A stretch of 42,441 nt of DNA from Clostridium sp. (GCA_031292145.1 JARLHR010000086.1:1-42441), one strand, 5' to 3'. Shown: positions 27,664 through 39,350, counted from the first letter of the stretch. The notes: generated by a model not told the origin, from the sequence alone. Made by a program: numbers and translations.

Positions 27664-28569
27664 TTATAAGTAAATATCTGAAAACTCTAGTTCAAACAAT
27701 TCAACTTTACTTTTAGCATTTAAGTTCCTGTCTTTAGTAGATTCATCTTTTTTTAATATTTCTATTGGCAATTTAATTATAAACTCAGATCCTTTATTTT
27801 CTTCACTTCTAAGTTCTATGGTTCCATTATGAGCTTTTGTTAAGTATCTGACCAAATCTAGTCCTATTCCACTACCACAATTCTCATTATTTTTACTTTT
27901 TGATGATTGAACAAATCTATTAAAAATTGTTTTTTGCTCTTCCTTAGGAATCCCGATTCCTTCATCTTTTATTGAAATAATTAATTGATTAATACTCTTC
28001 CATGTATTTATATATATAAATTTTCCTTTTGGCGAAAACTTTATAGCATTAGAAATTAAATTCATTATTATTCTATCTATTGCTTCTGGATCTATTGCCA
28101 TGATGCATTCCTCTACATTTGTATCAAAAACTAAAGATATGTCCTTTTGTTTAGCATATTTATCAATTGATGCTATATTCCATTCTATTAAATTTATTAT
28201 ATCCAAGTTCTCCCTTTTAAGATTATAATGTTGCTTTTCTAATTTCGTAGTATCTATAAGATTATTTATAAGCTTTAATATTTTGTATGCATTTCTCTTT
28301 ATAATTTCAATATGATCTTTACACTGTTTTTCTTTGCTTATCTCCATATATTCATCTTTATAACATTGCAAAATGCTTAAAATTATATTCAATGGTGATC
28401 TTAAATCATGAGAAATATTTAAAATAAAATCTTCTTGAATTTTTCTAGATTCTGATAAATTAATAATTATATTAATTAATTCCTCTTTTGATAAATTAAT
28501 TAATTCGCTTTTATCTAATAGAGATTCCTTCTCTATTTGACCATTTTTCATAATATCAACCTCACCCAT
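27664..28569 (-). CDS. Orphan soluble sensor histidine kinase
   Basis: This is a 301-residue kinase from the ATG at 28569. The dimerisation/phosphoacceptor helix carries His54 in ILNISHDLRSPLN. The ATPase domain has the N box NLISNAIKFS, G1 DEGIGIP and G2 GSGIGLDLVRYL. There are no membrane segments and no PAS, HAMP or GAF domain; only ~45 residues precede the phosphoacceptor helix. No response regulator is adjacent, so it is an orphan whose partner could be Spo0A or another regulator (inference). GGAAGGG lies nine bases before the chosen ATG. In-frame starts at 28611 and 28551 are possible; the last also has GAGG upstream. A 40-residue tail follows the kinase domain. Confidence 0.88.
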   Translation of the reverse strand: MGEVDIMKNGQIEKESLLDKSELINLSKEELINIIINLSESRKIQEDFILNISHDLRSPLNIILSILQCYKDEYMEISKEKQCKDHIEIIKRNAYKILKLINNLIDTTKLEKQHYNLKRENLDIINLIEWNIASIDKYAKQKDISLVFDTNVEECIMAIDPEAIDRIIMNLISNAIKFSPKGKFIYINTWKSINQLIISIKDEGIGIPKEEQKTIFNRFVQSSKSKNNENCGSGIGLDLVRYLTKAHNGTIELRSEENKGSEFIIKLPIEILKKDESTKDRNLNAKSKVELFELEFSDIYL

Positions 28570-28713
28570 TTTTAATATCCCTTCCGTAACCCTTTTTACT
28601 TTTTTTACCATACACCCTTATTACATAATATCATATTATTTTCCAGCTAACAACTCTATATGAGATAAATTTTATATTTTACTTTTATTAGCCTTACTTC
28701 CTTAAAAGTATTA

Positions 28714-29196
28714 TTAACTCATCTTCCTAATAATTTCATCTTTTATGTACTTTAATATTAATAAAACATAAGTCAATGTTCCTATTATAAACATAGTATC
28801 AAAATCTATATTAGGATTAAATCCTTCCAATATAGCTTGAATTATTAATGGCAATGTTGCCGCATATAAGGTTAATGAAAATAAGGCAATATACTTAACT
28901 ATCATTTTTATAAATATTGTAAATATAGATGCAACAATAGTCACAATTAAACAATTAAACAATAGATTTAAAAATTTTGTTCCAAAATTTATAATAATTA
29001 CTGATATAAAAGATTTGAATTCAAAATGCCCATTTGTATATATCGTAAATAAATCTTTTGTCCCCACTAATATTAAAGTAAGTAACATTGCATATGAAAT
29101 TGATCTAAATATTCCTTCCTTTGCATATTTAGAGAAAACTTTTATGTCATATATAGATGTTATAAATTTAGTTAAAAAATTGGTATTATAATTCAT
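28714..29196 (-). CDS. DUF1189-like integral membrane protein
   Basis: This 160-residue protein has four predicted membrane helices (about 35-52, 65-105 as one or two, 110-125 and 135-150). The opening FLTKFITSIYDIKVFSKYAKEG resembles the start of DUF1189 membrane proteins, which are usually longer, so this would be a short member. Its function is unknown. The ATG follows AGGAGG. It lies upstream of the histidine kinase on the same strand, about 145 bp apart, so a functional link (membrane input for a soluble kinase) is conceivable but not shown. Confidence 0.65.
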   Translation of the reverse strand: MNYNTNFLTKFITSIYDIKVFSKYAKEGIFRSISYAMLLTLILVGTKDLFTIYTNGHFEFKSFISVIIINFGTKFLNLLFNCLIVTIVASIFTIFIKMIVKYIALFSLTLYAATLPLIIQAILEGFNPNIDFDTMFIIGTLTYVLLILKYIKDEIIRKMS

Positions 29197-29555
29197 ATTC
29201 TCCTCCTAATTTGGCATTTCAAATTAATTATGAGATATCTATTTTTCATCAGTTTTTATCAAAATCTTGCCTTATTAAGTAAACTATAAAAGCCCTACTG
29301 AAAATTAATTAACATTCCAATCCGTTATTTTGGGAATATTACTGAATATCTTAAGTATAATAAATTCTTACAAATATATTATCACATATTTTAATTTGTT
29401 AAAATGTTAAGGTTTATTATTTGCTTTTCTTGTCAATATTATAAATAAAAAAGATACTTACAATATTTTAAATTTACTTCAAACTAAAAACTTATTATAT
29501 TTGCTATTTGTAATTATAGTTTAATTTTTAGTTAACTAACTAGGAGGCATTTTTT
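29197..29555. other. Divergent intergenic region
   Basis: AT-rich region between a minus-strand and a plus-strand gene. An ATTCC...GGAAT inverted repeat lies around 29313-29338. The strong ribosome binding site AGGAGG of the next gene lies at about 29542. No other element was recognised. Confidence 0.45.
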
Positions 29556-30731
29556 TTGAATATAAATATATACAATAAAAGAAGAACTAATATGAGACTA
29601 AAAAAAGCTGCATATGCTTTAGTAATACTTGCATTTATATGTTCAACTTGTTTTTATGAGCTTTATAAATATAATAAATTTATTGATTCCTTTAAAACAA
29701 ATTTTAATAAATATAATTTTTCTGAAGCAAATAATTCATTATTAACTACTCAAAATTTTAATCCATTTAAATTATTTTGGCTTAATAGTGATCTTTCCAG
29801 ATACTTTAAAAATCAAATAAATACACTATCAGATGATATAAAAAATAAAAAAGTTTCTTCTGAAGATGCATTAATACAACTTAATGAAATTAAGCGCTAT
29901 GATCTTATAAGCGATGATGAGATAAGCACTATTTCTACTTCCATCGATTTAATTCAAGATTCAATTAAAAATTATAATGCTGGCGTGAATTACTTTAATA
30001 ATGAACAATATGCAGATGCAATTTCATCCTTAAAAAAAGTTTCTAGTTTGGACTTAAATTATCCTAATTCACTAATATACTTAAAGGATTCTAGAAATAA
30101 ACTTAAAGAAAGTTTATTTGCTTATTGTGATACTTTAGTTGACAATAATCATTATAGCGAAGCATTATCTAAAATTTCAGATAATAGCAGTATTTTAGGG
30201 TCTGACACTAATGTAGATGAAAAAATATCAGATATAAAAGCGAAACAACAAGAATATTTAGATAAAAATTCTGCTATTGCTGAAGCTTCCTCTCGTGCAT
30301 TAACAACGGTTATATCTCCTACTAATATTAATACCTTAAATATAGAAAGTAATACATCTTATTTTATTAATGTGGATCTAAAAAGTCAAAAAACCTATAT
30401 CTATAAAGGAAAAGCTGATAATTGGAACTTAATTAAAACTTGTCCATGTTCTACTGGTGTAAGTGGTGAAGATACACCTTCTGGTTCTTTCTCTATTAAA
30501 GAAAAAGGGGATTGGTTCTTTTCAGAAAAGTATTTGCAGGGTGGAAAGTATTGGACTCAAATTACTGGAGATATCTTATTTCATTCAGTTCCATTTGCTA
30601 AAGATAAAACAACTGTTTTAGATTATACCATGAATAAGCCATCATCTCATGGCTGCATTAGATTATCTATAGATGATGCTAAATGGATTTACACTAATAT
30701 ACCTAAAGAAAGTAAAGTAATAATAAAATAA
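29556..30731 (+). CDS. L,D-transpeptidase (YkuD domain), membrane-anchored
   Basis: The enzyme forms or edits 3-3 peptidoglycan cross-links, or attaches proteins to the wall, outside the cell. The 391-residue protein has an uncleaved-looking N-terminal anchor (~16-37), a helical, tetratricopeptide-like middle (~40-235, for example YFNNEQYADAISSLKKV) and a C-terminal YkuD domain (~254-391) with His343 (LFHSVPF) and the catalytic SHGCIRLS motif (His365, Cys367). The start is TTG, eight bases after a perfect AGGAGG. A later ATG (codon 13) has no ribosome binding site. It is monocistronic, with a shared terminator downstream. Confidence 0.92.
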   Translation: MNINIYNKRRTNMRLKKAAYALVILAFICSTCFYELYKYNKFIDSFKTNFNKYNFSEANNSLLTTQNFNPFKLFWLNSDLSRYFKNQINTLSDDIKNKKVSSEDALIQLNEIKRYDLISDDEISTISTSIDLIQDSIKNYNAGVNYFNNEQYADAISSLKKVSSLDLNYPNSLIYLKDSRNKLKESLFAYCDTLVDNNHYSEALSKISDNSSILGSDTNVDEKISDIKAKQQEYLDKNSAIAEASSRALTTVISPTNINTLNIESNTSYFINVDLKSQKTYIYKGKADNWNLIKTCPCSTGVSGEDTPSGSFSIKEKGDWFFSEKYLQGGKYWTQITGDILFHSVPFAKDKTTVLDYTMNKPSSHGCIRLSIDDAKWIYTNIPKESKVIIK

Positions 30732-30743
30732 ATTATGGAATTA

Positions 30744-30783
30744 AAAAGGTGCCCAAAATCTAAAACTCATTTAGGGCACTTTA
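30744..30783. terminator. Bidirectional terminator between L,D-transpeptidase and addA
   Basis: AAAGGTGCCC pairs with GGGCACTTT (one bulge), flanked by A on one side and T on the other; it suits the convergent genes on both strands. Confidence 0.75.
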
Positions 30784-30809
30784 TATATTTTATATACTAT
30801 TAATATATT

Positions 30810-33800
30810 TTAAATTACTTCAATTTCTTTTTCTAATGAAAATGAATATAAATATCTATATCTAACTTCTTTTCCAGTCATTTTAAATATTGCATCGCTA
30901 TAATACTCTAATTGTTTCTTATATTTTTCCTTAAATTTCAGCTCCATACCATCCTCTACATAATCAGTTTTATAATCTAAAAGTATTAAGTCCCCATTAT
31001 ATTCAAAAAAACAATCAATTATTCCTTGTAATCTTACTTTTTCATCCTTATATTTATTATCTAATGATTTATCTACATCTAAACTACTTATCTCAGTATA
31101 GAAAGGTATTTCTCTATATACTTTCTTTCCACTTTCACTTAATTCAATAATTTTACTTCCTAAATCAGATTTAAAAAAGTTTAATATTTTATACGGATTA
31201 ATCTCTCTTAGCTCCTCATTAAGTAGAAGTTCATCTTCAACTAATTGTTGTAATTGCTCCTTGATTTCTTGTACAGATGAAACCTTATTTAAATTGATTT
31301 TTTTCATTACAAAATGAACAGCTGTACCCTTTTCTGATGAAGTTAACCCCCTTTTTTCCTGTAGGAACTTAGGTGCAATCATAATGCTTTGCTTATAAAT
31401 ATCTTCAGTATTATAATTTTCCTCTTCATTTCTTCTTTTTAAATCTGAAACTGAAATATTGCTTTTAATCGTAGTTGATGCTTTAAGTGGATATTCATAT
31501 GATAATACCTTATTTATTTCTTCACTAACCTCTTTGTTTAATGTAGTATTATACATTATTGATTGTTTATTATCCTCTTCCTGATCTAAACCTACCAAAT
31601 CTGTTTTATTAACTAACTCACTTTTATTCCATAGTTTAATTTCCCACTTAGATGAATCATTCTTTGACATTTCATTTAATGACACATTGACCTCTTTAAG
31701 TATAGCTCCATCTCGATGATGGCACAATGCCATACCAATCCAATCCATATATGACCTTCCTTTTAAAACTTCAGATGGTAAAATCCTACTATACTCCAAA
31801 GATGCTGAGCTCAACCATTTTTCTATAGATTTTTGAATATTGTTGACTGTACCTATCATAATCAATTTTTCCTTTGCCCTTGTACAAGCAACATATAGTA
31901 TTCTCATTTCTTCAGATAATGTTTCGAACCTCATTTTCTTTTTTATTGATTCTTTAGCTAAAGTTCCAATGCAAAATCTCTTCTCTAAATCTACGAAATC
32001 TGGACCAAATCCTAAATCATCATGAAATATCATATTCTTGTTTAAATCCATTAAATTAAAGTTTTTACTCATTCCACATAAGAACACTACTGGAAATTCT
32101 AATCCCTTACTTTTATGAATGCTCATAATCCTTACTACATCTTCATTTTCCCCTAATATTTTTGCACTTCCCATATCTCCTGAAGATTTTGTAAGCTTAT
32201 TTACAAAGTTTATAAAATTAAATAAACCTTTAAAACTTGTTTTTTCAAACTGTTTTGCCCTCTGAAAAAGTATCTTCAAATTAGCTTGCCTAAACACTCC
32301 ATTTGGCATTGCTCCTACATATCCATAATATGCTGTATCCATATATAAATACCATATAAATTCATCAATTGCCATGTATATTGATTTCTTTCTCCACTTA
32401 TCAATACTTTCAACTAAGTATCTACATTTATTAATCAAATCTTTAGAATAAAAATTAACTTTAGTCTCATCAACGTCATCACTTACATACTTTATATTTT
32501 CATAAAAATAACTATCTTTATTTATAAGCCTTATATCGCTTATTTCTTCTGCTAAGAAACCTACAATTGGCGATTTCATTACTGCTATCATAGGAATATC
32601 CTGCATTGGATTATCAATAACCTTTAAAAGAGAAATTATTGTCCTAATCTCAATTGATTCAAAATATCCTGATCCCGTATCTGCATATACAGGTATTCCT
32701 TCTGATCCTAACTCATCAAGAAGACTTTCGGACCAATTTTTAGTTGCTCTAAGGAGAATTACAATATCTTTATATTTTAATGGTCTATATTCCCCAGTTT
32801 CCTTGTCTAATACTCTAAAAGCCCTTTCTCCGCTTTGTAACATTAATTCTTTAATTCTTCTAGCAACAATGCGCCCCTCTAAAATAACGTTATTTGTTTC
32901 TTCCTGCTCTTCTATATCATCTTCACTTAATTCTTCTGAAGCCTTATCCACTATATTAACTTCTATTGCTCCGCCAGCTATTATCCTCTCATCATCTACT
33001 TCTTTAAAATCTGCGCCTAAATTTAATGCTTCTTCATCAGTATATTCTAATTCTCCAACTGTTTCAGACATTACTTCCTTAAAAATGTAATTTACTCCAT
33101 CAATAACTTCTTTTCTACTTCTAAAGTTCTTATATAATTGAATCTTTCTATTGCTACCTTCATCTAACTTATAATTATTATATTTTTCAATAAATAATTC
33201 AGGTTTAGCTTGCCTAAATCTATAGATACTTTGCTTAACATCACCAACCATAAATACATTAGGATTGTCATTTTCCTTTCTGGATACCAAATTTATAATT
33301 GTTTCCTGTACATTATTTGAATCTTGATACTCATCTACAAGAACTTCATCAAAATATTCCTTAAGCTCCATAGCTACATCAGATGGTCTTACATTTCCAT
33401 TTTCATCGCAATCACTTAATATTCTTAAACATAAATGCTCTAAATCATTAAAATCTAGTATATTTCTTTCCTTTTTTCTCTTACTAAATCTTTCGCTAAA
33501 TTCTAAGACAAGTTCTGTTAATTTTTTTATATATGGATATGCACCTTGAATATTATATAACATTTGTTCTGGTGTTACGGAAAATGTAGTATTTATTAGT
33601 TCAGATATCTTCTTTTTAATATCATCTCTTATTTTTTTAACAGTGCTTTGGGCAGATTCATCTGATATTTTATCTTTCTTAATGGATTTTAATCTGCCGA
33701 AATTTATATTAGATAGTGCCTTATACATTTCATCTAAATTATTACCAACAGATTCATAAACATTTCTTATATCACCTAATTCACTTTCAAAATTAGCAAT

Positions 33801-34544
33801 ATAAGGCTCTAAGCCATTAGTTTTATTAATTATTTCAATGGCTTTTTGCATCATCCTTATATATCCTTGTATTTCAATCTTTACACTATCAGATAAAACT
33901 TTAACCCACTTAGTTTCATTTAATTCTTTTAATGTATCAATCTTAAAGACTTCCGCATTATCTTCAAGCCACTTTTCTGGCCATGGCCCAGACATAGTAA
34001 AATTATATACATCTAAAACCAAATCCTTTAAACTATCATCATTCTTATAGTTACTAAATGCTTCTATCAAATTAGTAAATCCTACATCTTCCTCATCATA
34101 CTTATCTTCAAAAATTTCCTCTATAACTTCAGATTTTATTAATATTCCTTCTGTTTGATCTCCTATTCTAAATGACGGATCTAAATCAACTCTATGAAAG
34201 TTATTTTTTATTACATCTAAGCAAAATGAATGCATTGTAGTGATATTAGCTCTATTTAACAATGTTAATTGCTTTTGAAGATTTTTAGAATTTGGATTTT
34301 TTTCTAACTCCTTTGATATTGCATCTGCTATTCTCTCTTTCATTTCAGCAGCAGCTGCATTAGTGAATGTTACAACTAATAATTTATCTATATCAACTGG
34401 ATTTTCTTTATTTGTAATTATCTTTATAATTCTTTCAACCAAAACAGCAGTTTTTCCAGAACCTGCAGCCGCTGCAACTAATAAATTGCAATTTCTTGTT
34501 TTAATTGCTCTCAATTGCTCATCAGTCCATTTTGTTTCACCCAT
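30810..34544 (-). CDS. addA: ATP-dependent helicase/nuclease subunit A
   Basis: AddA is the UvrD-type helicase and one of the two nucleases of AddAB, which processes double-strand breaks to a Chi-stopped 3' tail for RecA. The 1244-residue length is normal. Walker A is AAAAGSGKT (Lys31) and Walker B is [10 protein letters not shown]. Further helicase motifs include [31 protein letters not shown] and [13 protein letters not shown]. The C-terminal RecB-like nuclease carries Asp1177, Asp1190 and Lys1192 (GIIDCF, LLDYKTD). The ATG follows AGGAGAG. It lies 72 bp after addB on the same strand and forms an operon with it. Confidence 0.97.
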   Translation of the reverse strand: MGETKWTDEQLRAIKTRNCNLLVAAAAGSGKTAVLVERIIKIITNKENPVDIDKLLVVTFTNAAAAEMKERIADAISKELEKNPNSKNLQKQLTLLNRANITTMHSFCLDVIKNNFHRVDLDPSFRIGDQTEGILIKSEVIEEIFEDKYDEEDVGFTNLIEAFSNYKNDDSLKDLVLDVYNFTMSGPWPEKWLEDNAEVFKIDTLKELNETKWVKVLSDSVKIEIQGYIRMMQKAIEIINKTNGLEPYIANFESELGDIRNVYESVGNNLDEMYKALSNINFGRLKSIKKDKISDESAQSTVKKIRDDIKKKISELINTTFSVTPEQMLYNIQGAYPYIKKLTELVLEFSERFSKRKKERNILDFNDLEHLCLRILSDCDENGNVRPSDVAMELKEYFDEVLVDEYQDSNNVQETIINLVSRKENDNPNVFMVGDVKQSIYRFRQAKPELFIEKYNNYKLDEGSNRKIQLYKNFRSRKEVIDGVNYIFKEVMSETVGELEYTDEEALNLGADFKEVDDERIIAGGAIEVNIVDKASEELSEDDIEEQEETNNVILEGRIVARRIKELMLQSGERAFRVLDKETGEYRPLKYKDIVILLRATKNWSESLLDELGSEGIPVYADTGSGYFESIEIRTIISLLKVIDNPMQDIPMIAVMKSPIVGFLAEEISDIRLINKDSYFYENIKYVSDDVDETKVNFYSKDLINKCRYLVESIDKWRKKSIYMAIDEFIWYLYMDTAYYGYVGAMPNGVFRQANLKILFQRAKQFEKTSFKGLFNFINFVNKLTKSSGDMGSAKILGENEDVVRIMSIHKSKGLEFPVVFLCGMSKNFNLMDLNKNMIFHDDLGFGPDFVDLEKRFCIGTLAKESIKKKMRFETLSEEMRILYVACTRAKEKLIMIGTVNNIQKSIEKWLSSASLEYSRILPSEVLKGRSYMDWIGMALCHHRDGAILKEVNVSLNEMSKNDSSKWEIKLWNKSELVNKTDLVGLDQEEDNKQSIMYNTTLNKEVSEEINKVLSYEYPLKASTTIKSNISVSDLKRRNEEENYNTEDIYKQSIMIAPKFLQEKRGLTSSEKGTAVHFVMKKINLNKVSSVQEIKEQLQQLVEDELLLNEELREINPYKILNFFKSDLGSKIIELSESGKKVYREIPFYTEISSLDVDKSLDNKYKDEKVRLQGIIDCFFEYNGDLILLDYKTDYVEDGMELKFKEKYKKQLEYYSDAIFKMTGKEVRYRYLYSFSLEKEIEVI

Positions 34545-34616
34545 GCATTAATCTCTCCTATACCTAATTAAAATTACATAAACTATATTCTAAAAACTTA
34601 TAACCTCCCACTCACA

Positions 34617-37600
34617 CTAGTGATTTTCATCAGTAATCTTAATTAATTCATCCGAATTATTATCATCATTTGACTCATTTATATTATTCCTTATATTATT
34701 CCAAATATCATTTGCTGATTTCTTAGCTATTATCTTATACTTATTATCTTTTATAGTTGCATCAAATTGACATATGGAAGAAAAATCGCAATACTCACAA
34801 TGAGTTCTATTTGTTCTTTTAGTTGGCTGTATTTTTATTTCTCCACTTAGCATTTCCTCACATAATTCAACCATCTTTTTATTTACATATTCTCTAAGTA
34901 ACGTAAATTCTTCCTCTGTAACTACGTCGCTATTAGCCTTAAATTCTCCATCATTCTTAAATGCTGCTGGTATAATTAATGAATATCCCTCAATATCTTT
35001 ATCCATAGCTTTAACAACTCTGGCATCTTTTAAAATTAATCCTTTAAGCTTTAAAGCACTCAGAACTTCTTCTTCAACTTCTTCTGTTGTCATTTCTTTT
35101 TTACCTTTGATTATAGGATCATCTATTTTAAAATATAGTATAGCTCCTGGCTTTGCCTGTTTATCTAATATATACTTTGAATTTCTAATAAGAGCATCTA
35201 GATACACTAACAGCTGCATTTGTAATCCATAATATAACTCATTTAATTCAAGTTTACTGTTGCCTGTCTTATAATCTATAACTCTTATATAGGTTTCACC
35301 ATCCAATTCCAATGTATCTATTCTATCAATTCTACCTTGAAGATATATTTTTTCATTAGAACTTAATTCTAAAGCTATAGCTTCCCCCGTATTGTAACTA
35401 CCAAAATTAAATTCAGTCTTAAATACTTCAAATTCACCCTTTCCAATCTGATTTGCAATAATTGAAACAGATTTAGATATTACTCTTTTAAATCTTTGGG
35501 TTAAATACTTAAACTTATTTGTACTATTTAATATAGAATTACTTTCTGCATTTAATTTATTATCAATAATATTGGATACAATTTCTTTGCATTTTTCATT
35601 GTTTAATTCAGACCACAATATTCCATCTTCTTTAACCTTATTAGTAAATGTATCTAACATCTCATGAACAAATGATCCCAAATCCGGCGGTGCAAACTCG
35701 TATATTTTTCTATTTTTAGCCTTAAGTCCATATTCAACAAAATAAGAAAATGGACACTCTGCATACTTTTCTAGCCTTGAAACACTAAACACTAATTTTC
35801 CCATCTCATTTTGATAAAGCTCTCTAAGTTTCCTCTTAGCTACTATATCCCCTACATTAGAATATGTAAGGCCTTTAAATATATTTTTAACCTTATCTTT
35901 AAATTCTTCATTTTCTTTGAACCAATTATAAACTTCTGGCCAATAGGTCTCTATATTCTCATTATCAAAATCTCTTCTCACAGCTACTATAAGTTCATTA
36001 AATGTTGGAACTGGTGATATAACCTTGCTAAATTTATTCTTTTTACTGTCAAAATTATAAATATCACTTTCTTCAATTAGATTAGGAAGTATTTTTTTTA
36101 TTCTATGTATTACTATAGATGGTCTTAATGACTTACCTTCAAAATCAGCCATAGGATATGATAACATCAAAAATTCACTACTTATTGTTAATGCTGTATA
36201 TAACAAAAATTGTTCTTCAAATACCTTATTTCTGGTTGTTGAAGCTAAATTTATCCCTATACTACTCAACGTTTCCCTATCTCTATCAGATAATATCCCC
36301 TCATCCTTTTTAGCTGATGGAAATACACCATCATTAATTCCTACTATATAAAGAATCTTTACCTCTCTACCTTTAATTCTTGCTACATCTCCAATATTAA
36401 CTTGATCTAAAGCAACGGGTATAACACCTATCTCCTCATTTTCAAATCCTGAATTTAATATTTTAAAAAACTCAAAGTATTCTAATGTTTCTTCTCCAAT
36501 TACATCTACTGCTTGATCTAATATATCTATAACTATACCTTGAACCTGGCTATATTCTTTAACCTTATCTTCTAATCCTATCTCTTCAAAATTTACAATC
36601 CACTGCTCTATCCTTTCAAAAGCATTTATATCAACTAAAAATTCATAAATAGCCGCACACATATCTTTAACTTTATGCTTTCCATTTATTTTATTATGAA
36701 AAGTAATAAGAGGTCTCCTTATTTCTTCCATAATTTCAGATATTAATATTTTTTCATTTGTTATTTCTTCATCGTTATTAAACCACTTTTCACTTATTAT
36801 TTCTTCTACAGTCCACTTATATCCCCTTATTCCATGTTCTAATATAAAATTTTCTAAAACATCTATATATGAATTATTAATTCCAGTTAATCCACTCTTT
36901 AAATACTTAAATACACTTTCATAAGACCAGTTTTTAAACAAAATTTCAAAGGCAGAGCTTATGAGTATAACTAATGGATTGCTTAATAGTTGCATTTTTT
37001 TATCTAAAAAATATGGAATATCATACTCATTAAAAATTACAGCTGTTATTTTTTCATAATCATCTATATTCCTACAAACAACAGATATATCTTTGTACCT
37101 ATATCCTTTATTTCTAACAATCTCTGTAATGCTTTTAGCAACTCTTTCTATCTCATCGTAAATATTGTTTGCCTTATAAATTTCTACACTGTTACACTCC
37201 TCATAATATCCATTGAATGGATAAGTAAAAAAATACTTTTCTATATGGCAAAGTTCAGGATTATCTTTAAATCTATATGGTTTAAAATTATTTAAATAAA
37301 CGGGTTCATCATAACCTATACTATTTTCCTTCATTATCTTTAATATTTTATTTTCCGTATTCTTTATCACATTAAATACATCTGTTATATCTTCATAATT
37401 ATTCTCAACGGATTTGCTTTGCATACAAAGAGTTATATTTATCCTCTTGCATCTCTTAGCTAATAATTTTAAAATCTCTAACTGTTGAGGTGTAAAACTT
37501 GTAAATTCATCTACCCAAACTTCTGCCCCAGCATATGCATCACATTTAAATAATTTTTCACTTAATAAAGTTAATTCGTCATCTCCATCAATATAATTTT

Positions 37601-38114
37601 CATGCATCTTTGAATTAAATGCCTCATAAATTATGCTTAACTCTTTCAACTTTTTAATCAACTCAAAATTATCTATATCTTTATCTAAATCCTCAAAATT
37701 ATCAATGTTAATATTATATTTTTTAAATTCAGAAATTACCTCTGATATAATGCCATTAAAACCTTGCTCTCGAGATATTTTTTTAAAATAATCTAAAGAA
37801 TCAATATTTTCATTTAATACGCGATGAATTAACATATTTCTTCCTGATTCTTTTATTATTTGCTTAACACGTCCACCATACTCTTCAAAAATTTCATGAG
37901 CCATTTTCTTAAAACTTAATACTTCTGTTCTAAAAAAAGCACGTTCTCCAATCGAACGCAAAACTTTATTTTCAGTAGTAAATGTATACTGCTCTGGAAC
38001 TAATAAAATTAGTTTATTTTCATTTTTATTTTCATTTATATTCTCTTTAATTTTATCGATGCAAAACTTACTTTTACCTGTTCCTGCTCTTCCATAAATA
38101 AATCTTATACTCAT
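34617..38114 (-). CDS. addB: ATP-dependent helicase/deoxyribonuclease subunit B
   Basis: AddB is the partner of AddA, with an inactivated helicase part that recognises Chi and a nuclease domain with an iron-sulfur cluster. The 1165-residue protein starts [16 protein letters not shown] with an intact Walker A. The C-terminal nuclease has VIDYKTGN and the four cluster cysteines: one in ECPFSYF and three in [13 protein letters not shown] (Cys1106, Cys1109 and Cys1115). The ATG at 38114 is chosen because GGTGAGGG lies eight bases upstream; the in-frame GTG at 38129 is part of that site. A 50-residue acidic Asn/Asp-rich tail ends the protein. Confidence 0.97.
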   Translation of the reverse strand: MSIRFIYGRAGTGKSKFCIDKIKENINENKNENKLILLVPEQYTFTTENKVLRSIGERAFFRTEVLSFKKMAHEIFEEYGGRVKQIIKESGRNMLIHRVLNENIDSLDYFKKISREQGFNGIISEVISEFKKYNINIDNFEDLDKDIDNFELIKKLKELSIIYEAFNSKMHENYIDGDDELTLLSEKLFKCDAYAGAEVWVDEFTSFTPQQLEILKLLAKRCKRINITLCMQSKSVENNYEDITDVFNVIKNTENKILKIMKENSIGYDEPVYLNNFKPYRFKDNPELCHIEKYFFTYPFNGYYEECNSVEIYKANNIYDEIERVAKSITEIVRNKGYRYKDISVVCRNIDDYEKITAVIFNEYDIPYFLDKKMQLLSNPLVILISSAFEILFKNWSYESVFKYLKSGLTGINNSYIDVLENFILEHGIRGYKWTVEEIISEKWFNNDEEITNEKILISEIMEEIRRPLITFHNKINGKHKVKDMCAAIYEFLVDINAFERIEQWIVNFEEIGLEDKVKEYSQVQGIVIDILDQAVDVIGEETLEYFEFFKILNSGFENEEIGVIPVALDQVNIGDVARIKGREVKILYIVGINDGVFPSAKKDEGILSDRDRETLSSIGINLASTTRNKVFEEQFLLYTALTISSEFLMLSYPMADFEGKSLRPSIVIHRIKKILPNLIEESDIYNFDSKKNKFSKVISPVPTFNELIVAVRRDFDNENIETYWPEVYNWFKENEEFKDKVKNIFKGLTYSNVGDIVAKRKLRELYQNEMGKLVFSVSRLEKYAECPFSYFVEYGLKAKNRKIYEFAPPDLGSFVHEMLDTFTNKVKEDGILWSELNNEKCKEIVSNIIDNKLNAESNSILNSTNKFKYLTQRFKRVISKSVSIIANQIGKGEFEVFKTEFNFGSYNTGEAIALELSSNEKIYLQGRIDRIDTLELDGETYIRVIDYKTGNSKLELNELYYGLQMQLLVYLDALIRNSKYILDKQAKPGAILYFKIDDPIIKGKKEMTTEEVEEEVLSALKLKGLILKDARVVKAMDKDIEGYSLIIPAAFKNDGEFKANSDVVTEEEFTLLREYVNKKMVELCEEMLSGEIKIQPTKRTNRTHCEYCDFSSICQFDATIKDNKYKIIAKKSANDIWNNIRNNINESNDDNNSDELIKITDENH

Positions 38115-38309
38115 GTTATTTTCCCTCACCTCTTAAATATAAATAGTATCTTCTGTAAGTATACCCATAATTAAAGTATCCACATATTTACCATCTATAT
38201 AAGTATTATCTTTTATTAAATCCTATATCTTATTATAATATATAAATTTAAACTAATTTTATATATTATTATTTATGACCAACATAATGCGCCGATATTT
38301 CCATATAAC

Positions 38310-38340
38310 AAAAAAACACCTAACAAAATGTTAGATGTTT
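38310..38340 (-). terminator. Terminator of the first tRNA-Ser pair
   Basis: AAAACACCTAAC pairs with GTTAGATGTTTT, abutting the tRNA 3' end; the minus strand continues as TTTTTTT. Confidence 0.75.
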
Positions 38341-38431
38341 TGGCGGAGGATCCGGGATTTGAACCCGGGCGCCAGTTACCCGACCTACGCCCTTAGCAGG
38401 GGCGCCTCTTCAGCCACTTGAGTAATCCTCC
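38341..38431 (-). tRNA. tRNA-Ser (anticodon GCT), copy 1
   Basis: 91-nt class II tRNA with encoded CCA. The acceptor stem is GGAGGAT/ATCCTCC, the anticodon stem CGCCC/GGGCG has loop CTGCTAA, a long variable arm follows, and the T loop is TTCAAAT. It reads AGC and AGU. Confidence 0.95.
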
Positions 38432-38463
38432 ATGTGCCCTACATATTTAAAATTTTAAATAAT

Positions 38464-38554
38464 TGGCGGAAAGATAGGGATTCGAACCCTAGGTACGCTC
38501 ACACGCACGCCGGTTTTCAAGACCGGTGCCTTAAACCAACTCGACCATCTTTCC
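38464..38554 (-). tRNA. tRNA-Ser (anticodon TGA), copy 1
   Basis: 91-nt class II tRNA with encoded CCA. The acceptor stem is GGAAAGA/TCTTTCC, the anticodon stem ACCGG/CCGGC-type has loop CTTGAAA, and there is a long variable arm. It reads UCN codons. It is 32 bp upstream of tRNA-Ser(GCT) on the same transcript. Confidence 0.95.
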
Positions 38555-38570
38555 GTAACTCACAAAACAT

Positions 38571-38599
38571 ATTATATCAATCAAATTCATTACTGTCAA
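38571..38599 (-). promoter_or_regulatory. Perfect consensus promoter of tRNA-Ser pair 1
   Basis: Minus strand TTGACA (38599-38594), 17-bp spacer, TATAAT (38576-38571), ending 16 bp before the tRNA. Confidence 0.9.
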
Positions 38600-38880
38600 C
38601 AACTTATCATAATAAATTTTATTTAAATACATATTTTTTAATATGCTAACGCTTTAATAGCTTATCTGCGTAAATATTAGATTGAATGTATATATACCAT
38701 ATAATGTTTATCATAAAAAAATACTTATAATAACTTATTTATTGAATACTTGCATATATGTTTTAATAAAACTTTTATGTTAAAACATATATGTTGACTT
38801 AAGGTAAAAATTTATTAATTAAACTAAATATTAGACAATTAATATACTAATTATATTAATCTATACTTTTTTATAACAAA
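38600..38880. other. Spacer between the two tRNA-Ser pairs
   Basis: AT-rich, no gene. It contains a perfect 14-bp inverted repeat, CATATATGTTTTAA (38753-38766) with TTAAAACATATATG (38780-38793), 13-nt loop, lacking a T run on either side; its role is unknown. Confidence 0.55.
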
Positions 38881-38911
38881 AAATACACCTATCAAATTTC
38901 TAGATGTATTT
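38881..38911 (-). terminator. Terminator of the second tRNA-Ser pair
   Basis: AATACACCTA pairs with TAGATGTATT directly next to the tRNA 3' end, with T residues after it on the minus strand. It matches the position of the terminator of pair 1. Confidence 0.7.
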
Positions 38912-39002
38912 TGGCGGAGAATCCGGGATTTGAACCCGGGCGCCAGTTACCCAACCTACGCCCTTAGCAGGGGCGCCTCTTCAGCCACTTGAGTAATTCT
39001 CC
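38912..39002 (-). tRNA. tRNA-Ser (anticodon GCT), copy 2
   Basis: Same 91-nt tRNA as copy 1, with a compensatory change in the acceptor stem (GGAGAAT/ATTCTCC in place of GGAGGAT/ATCCTCC) and one change in the variable arm. Anticodon loop CTGCTAA. Confidence 0.95.
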
Positions 39003-39034
39003 ATAACTATTTTTTTTATTTTTAAACAAAAAAA

Positions 39035-39125
39035 TGGCGGAAAGATAGGGATTCGAACCCTAGGTACGCTCACACGCACGCCGGTTTTCAAGACCGGTGC
39101 CTTAAACCAACTCGACCATCTTTCC
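39035..39125 (-). tRNA. tRNA-Ser (anticodon TGA), copy 2
   Basis: Appears identical to copy 1 over its 91 nt. It lies 32 bp upstream of tRNA-Ser(GCT) copy 2, the same spacing as in pair 1. Confidence 0.95.
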
Positions 39126-39144
39126 ACGCCTCATGACATATATC

Positions 39145-39173
39145 ATTATATCAACGTACTAAACTTATGTCAA
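39145..39173 (-). promoter_or_regulatory. Perfect consensus promoter of tRNA-Ser pair 2
   Basis: Minus strand TTGACA (39173-39168), 17-bp spacer, TATAAT (39150-39145), ending 19 bp before the tRNA. Confidence 0.9.
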
Positions 39174-39350
39174 GAGTATTTTTATATTTTTTTATATTCA
39201 TCATTAAATTTTATAGAAATATTTGTTTTTAAATACTATTACTTTATCTATAACTCTGATATGAAAATCTTCATATCTATCTAATTTATATTATTTTCCA
39301 ATACAAGCTTTAGTCCTATGCATTTTATAATATAATTCAAAAACGTAACA

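Noticed and set aside
38434-38649. 71-codon open frame on + across tRNA-Ser(TGA)
   Set aside because: It translates the antisense of a tRNA gene and promoter; such tRNA-derived frames are a known annotation artefact.
38310-39173. tRNA-Ser genes considered as an attachment site of an integrated element
   Set aside because: No integrase, no partial tRNA 3' repeats and no foreign-looking genes lie next to them; the second copies are complete tRNAs with their own promoters.
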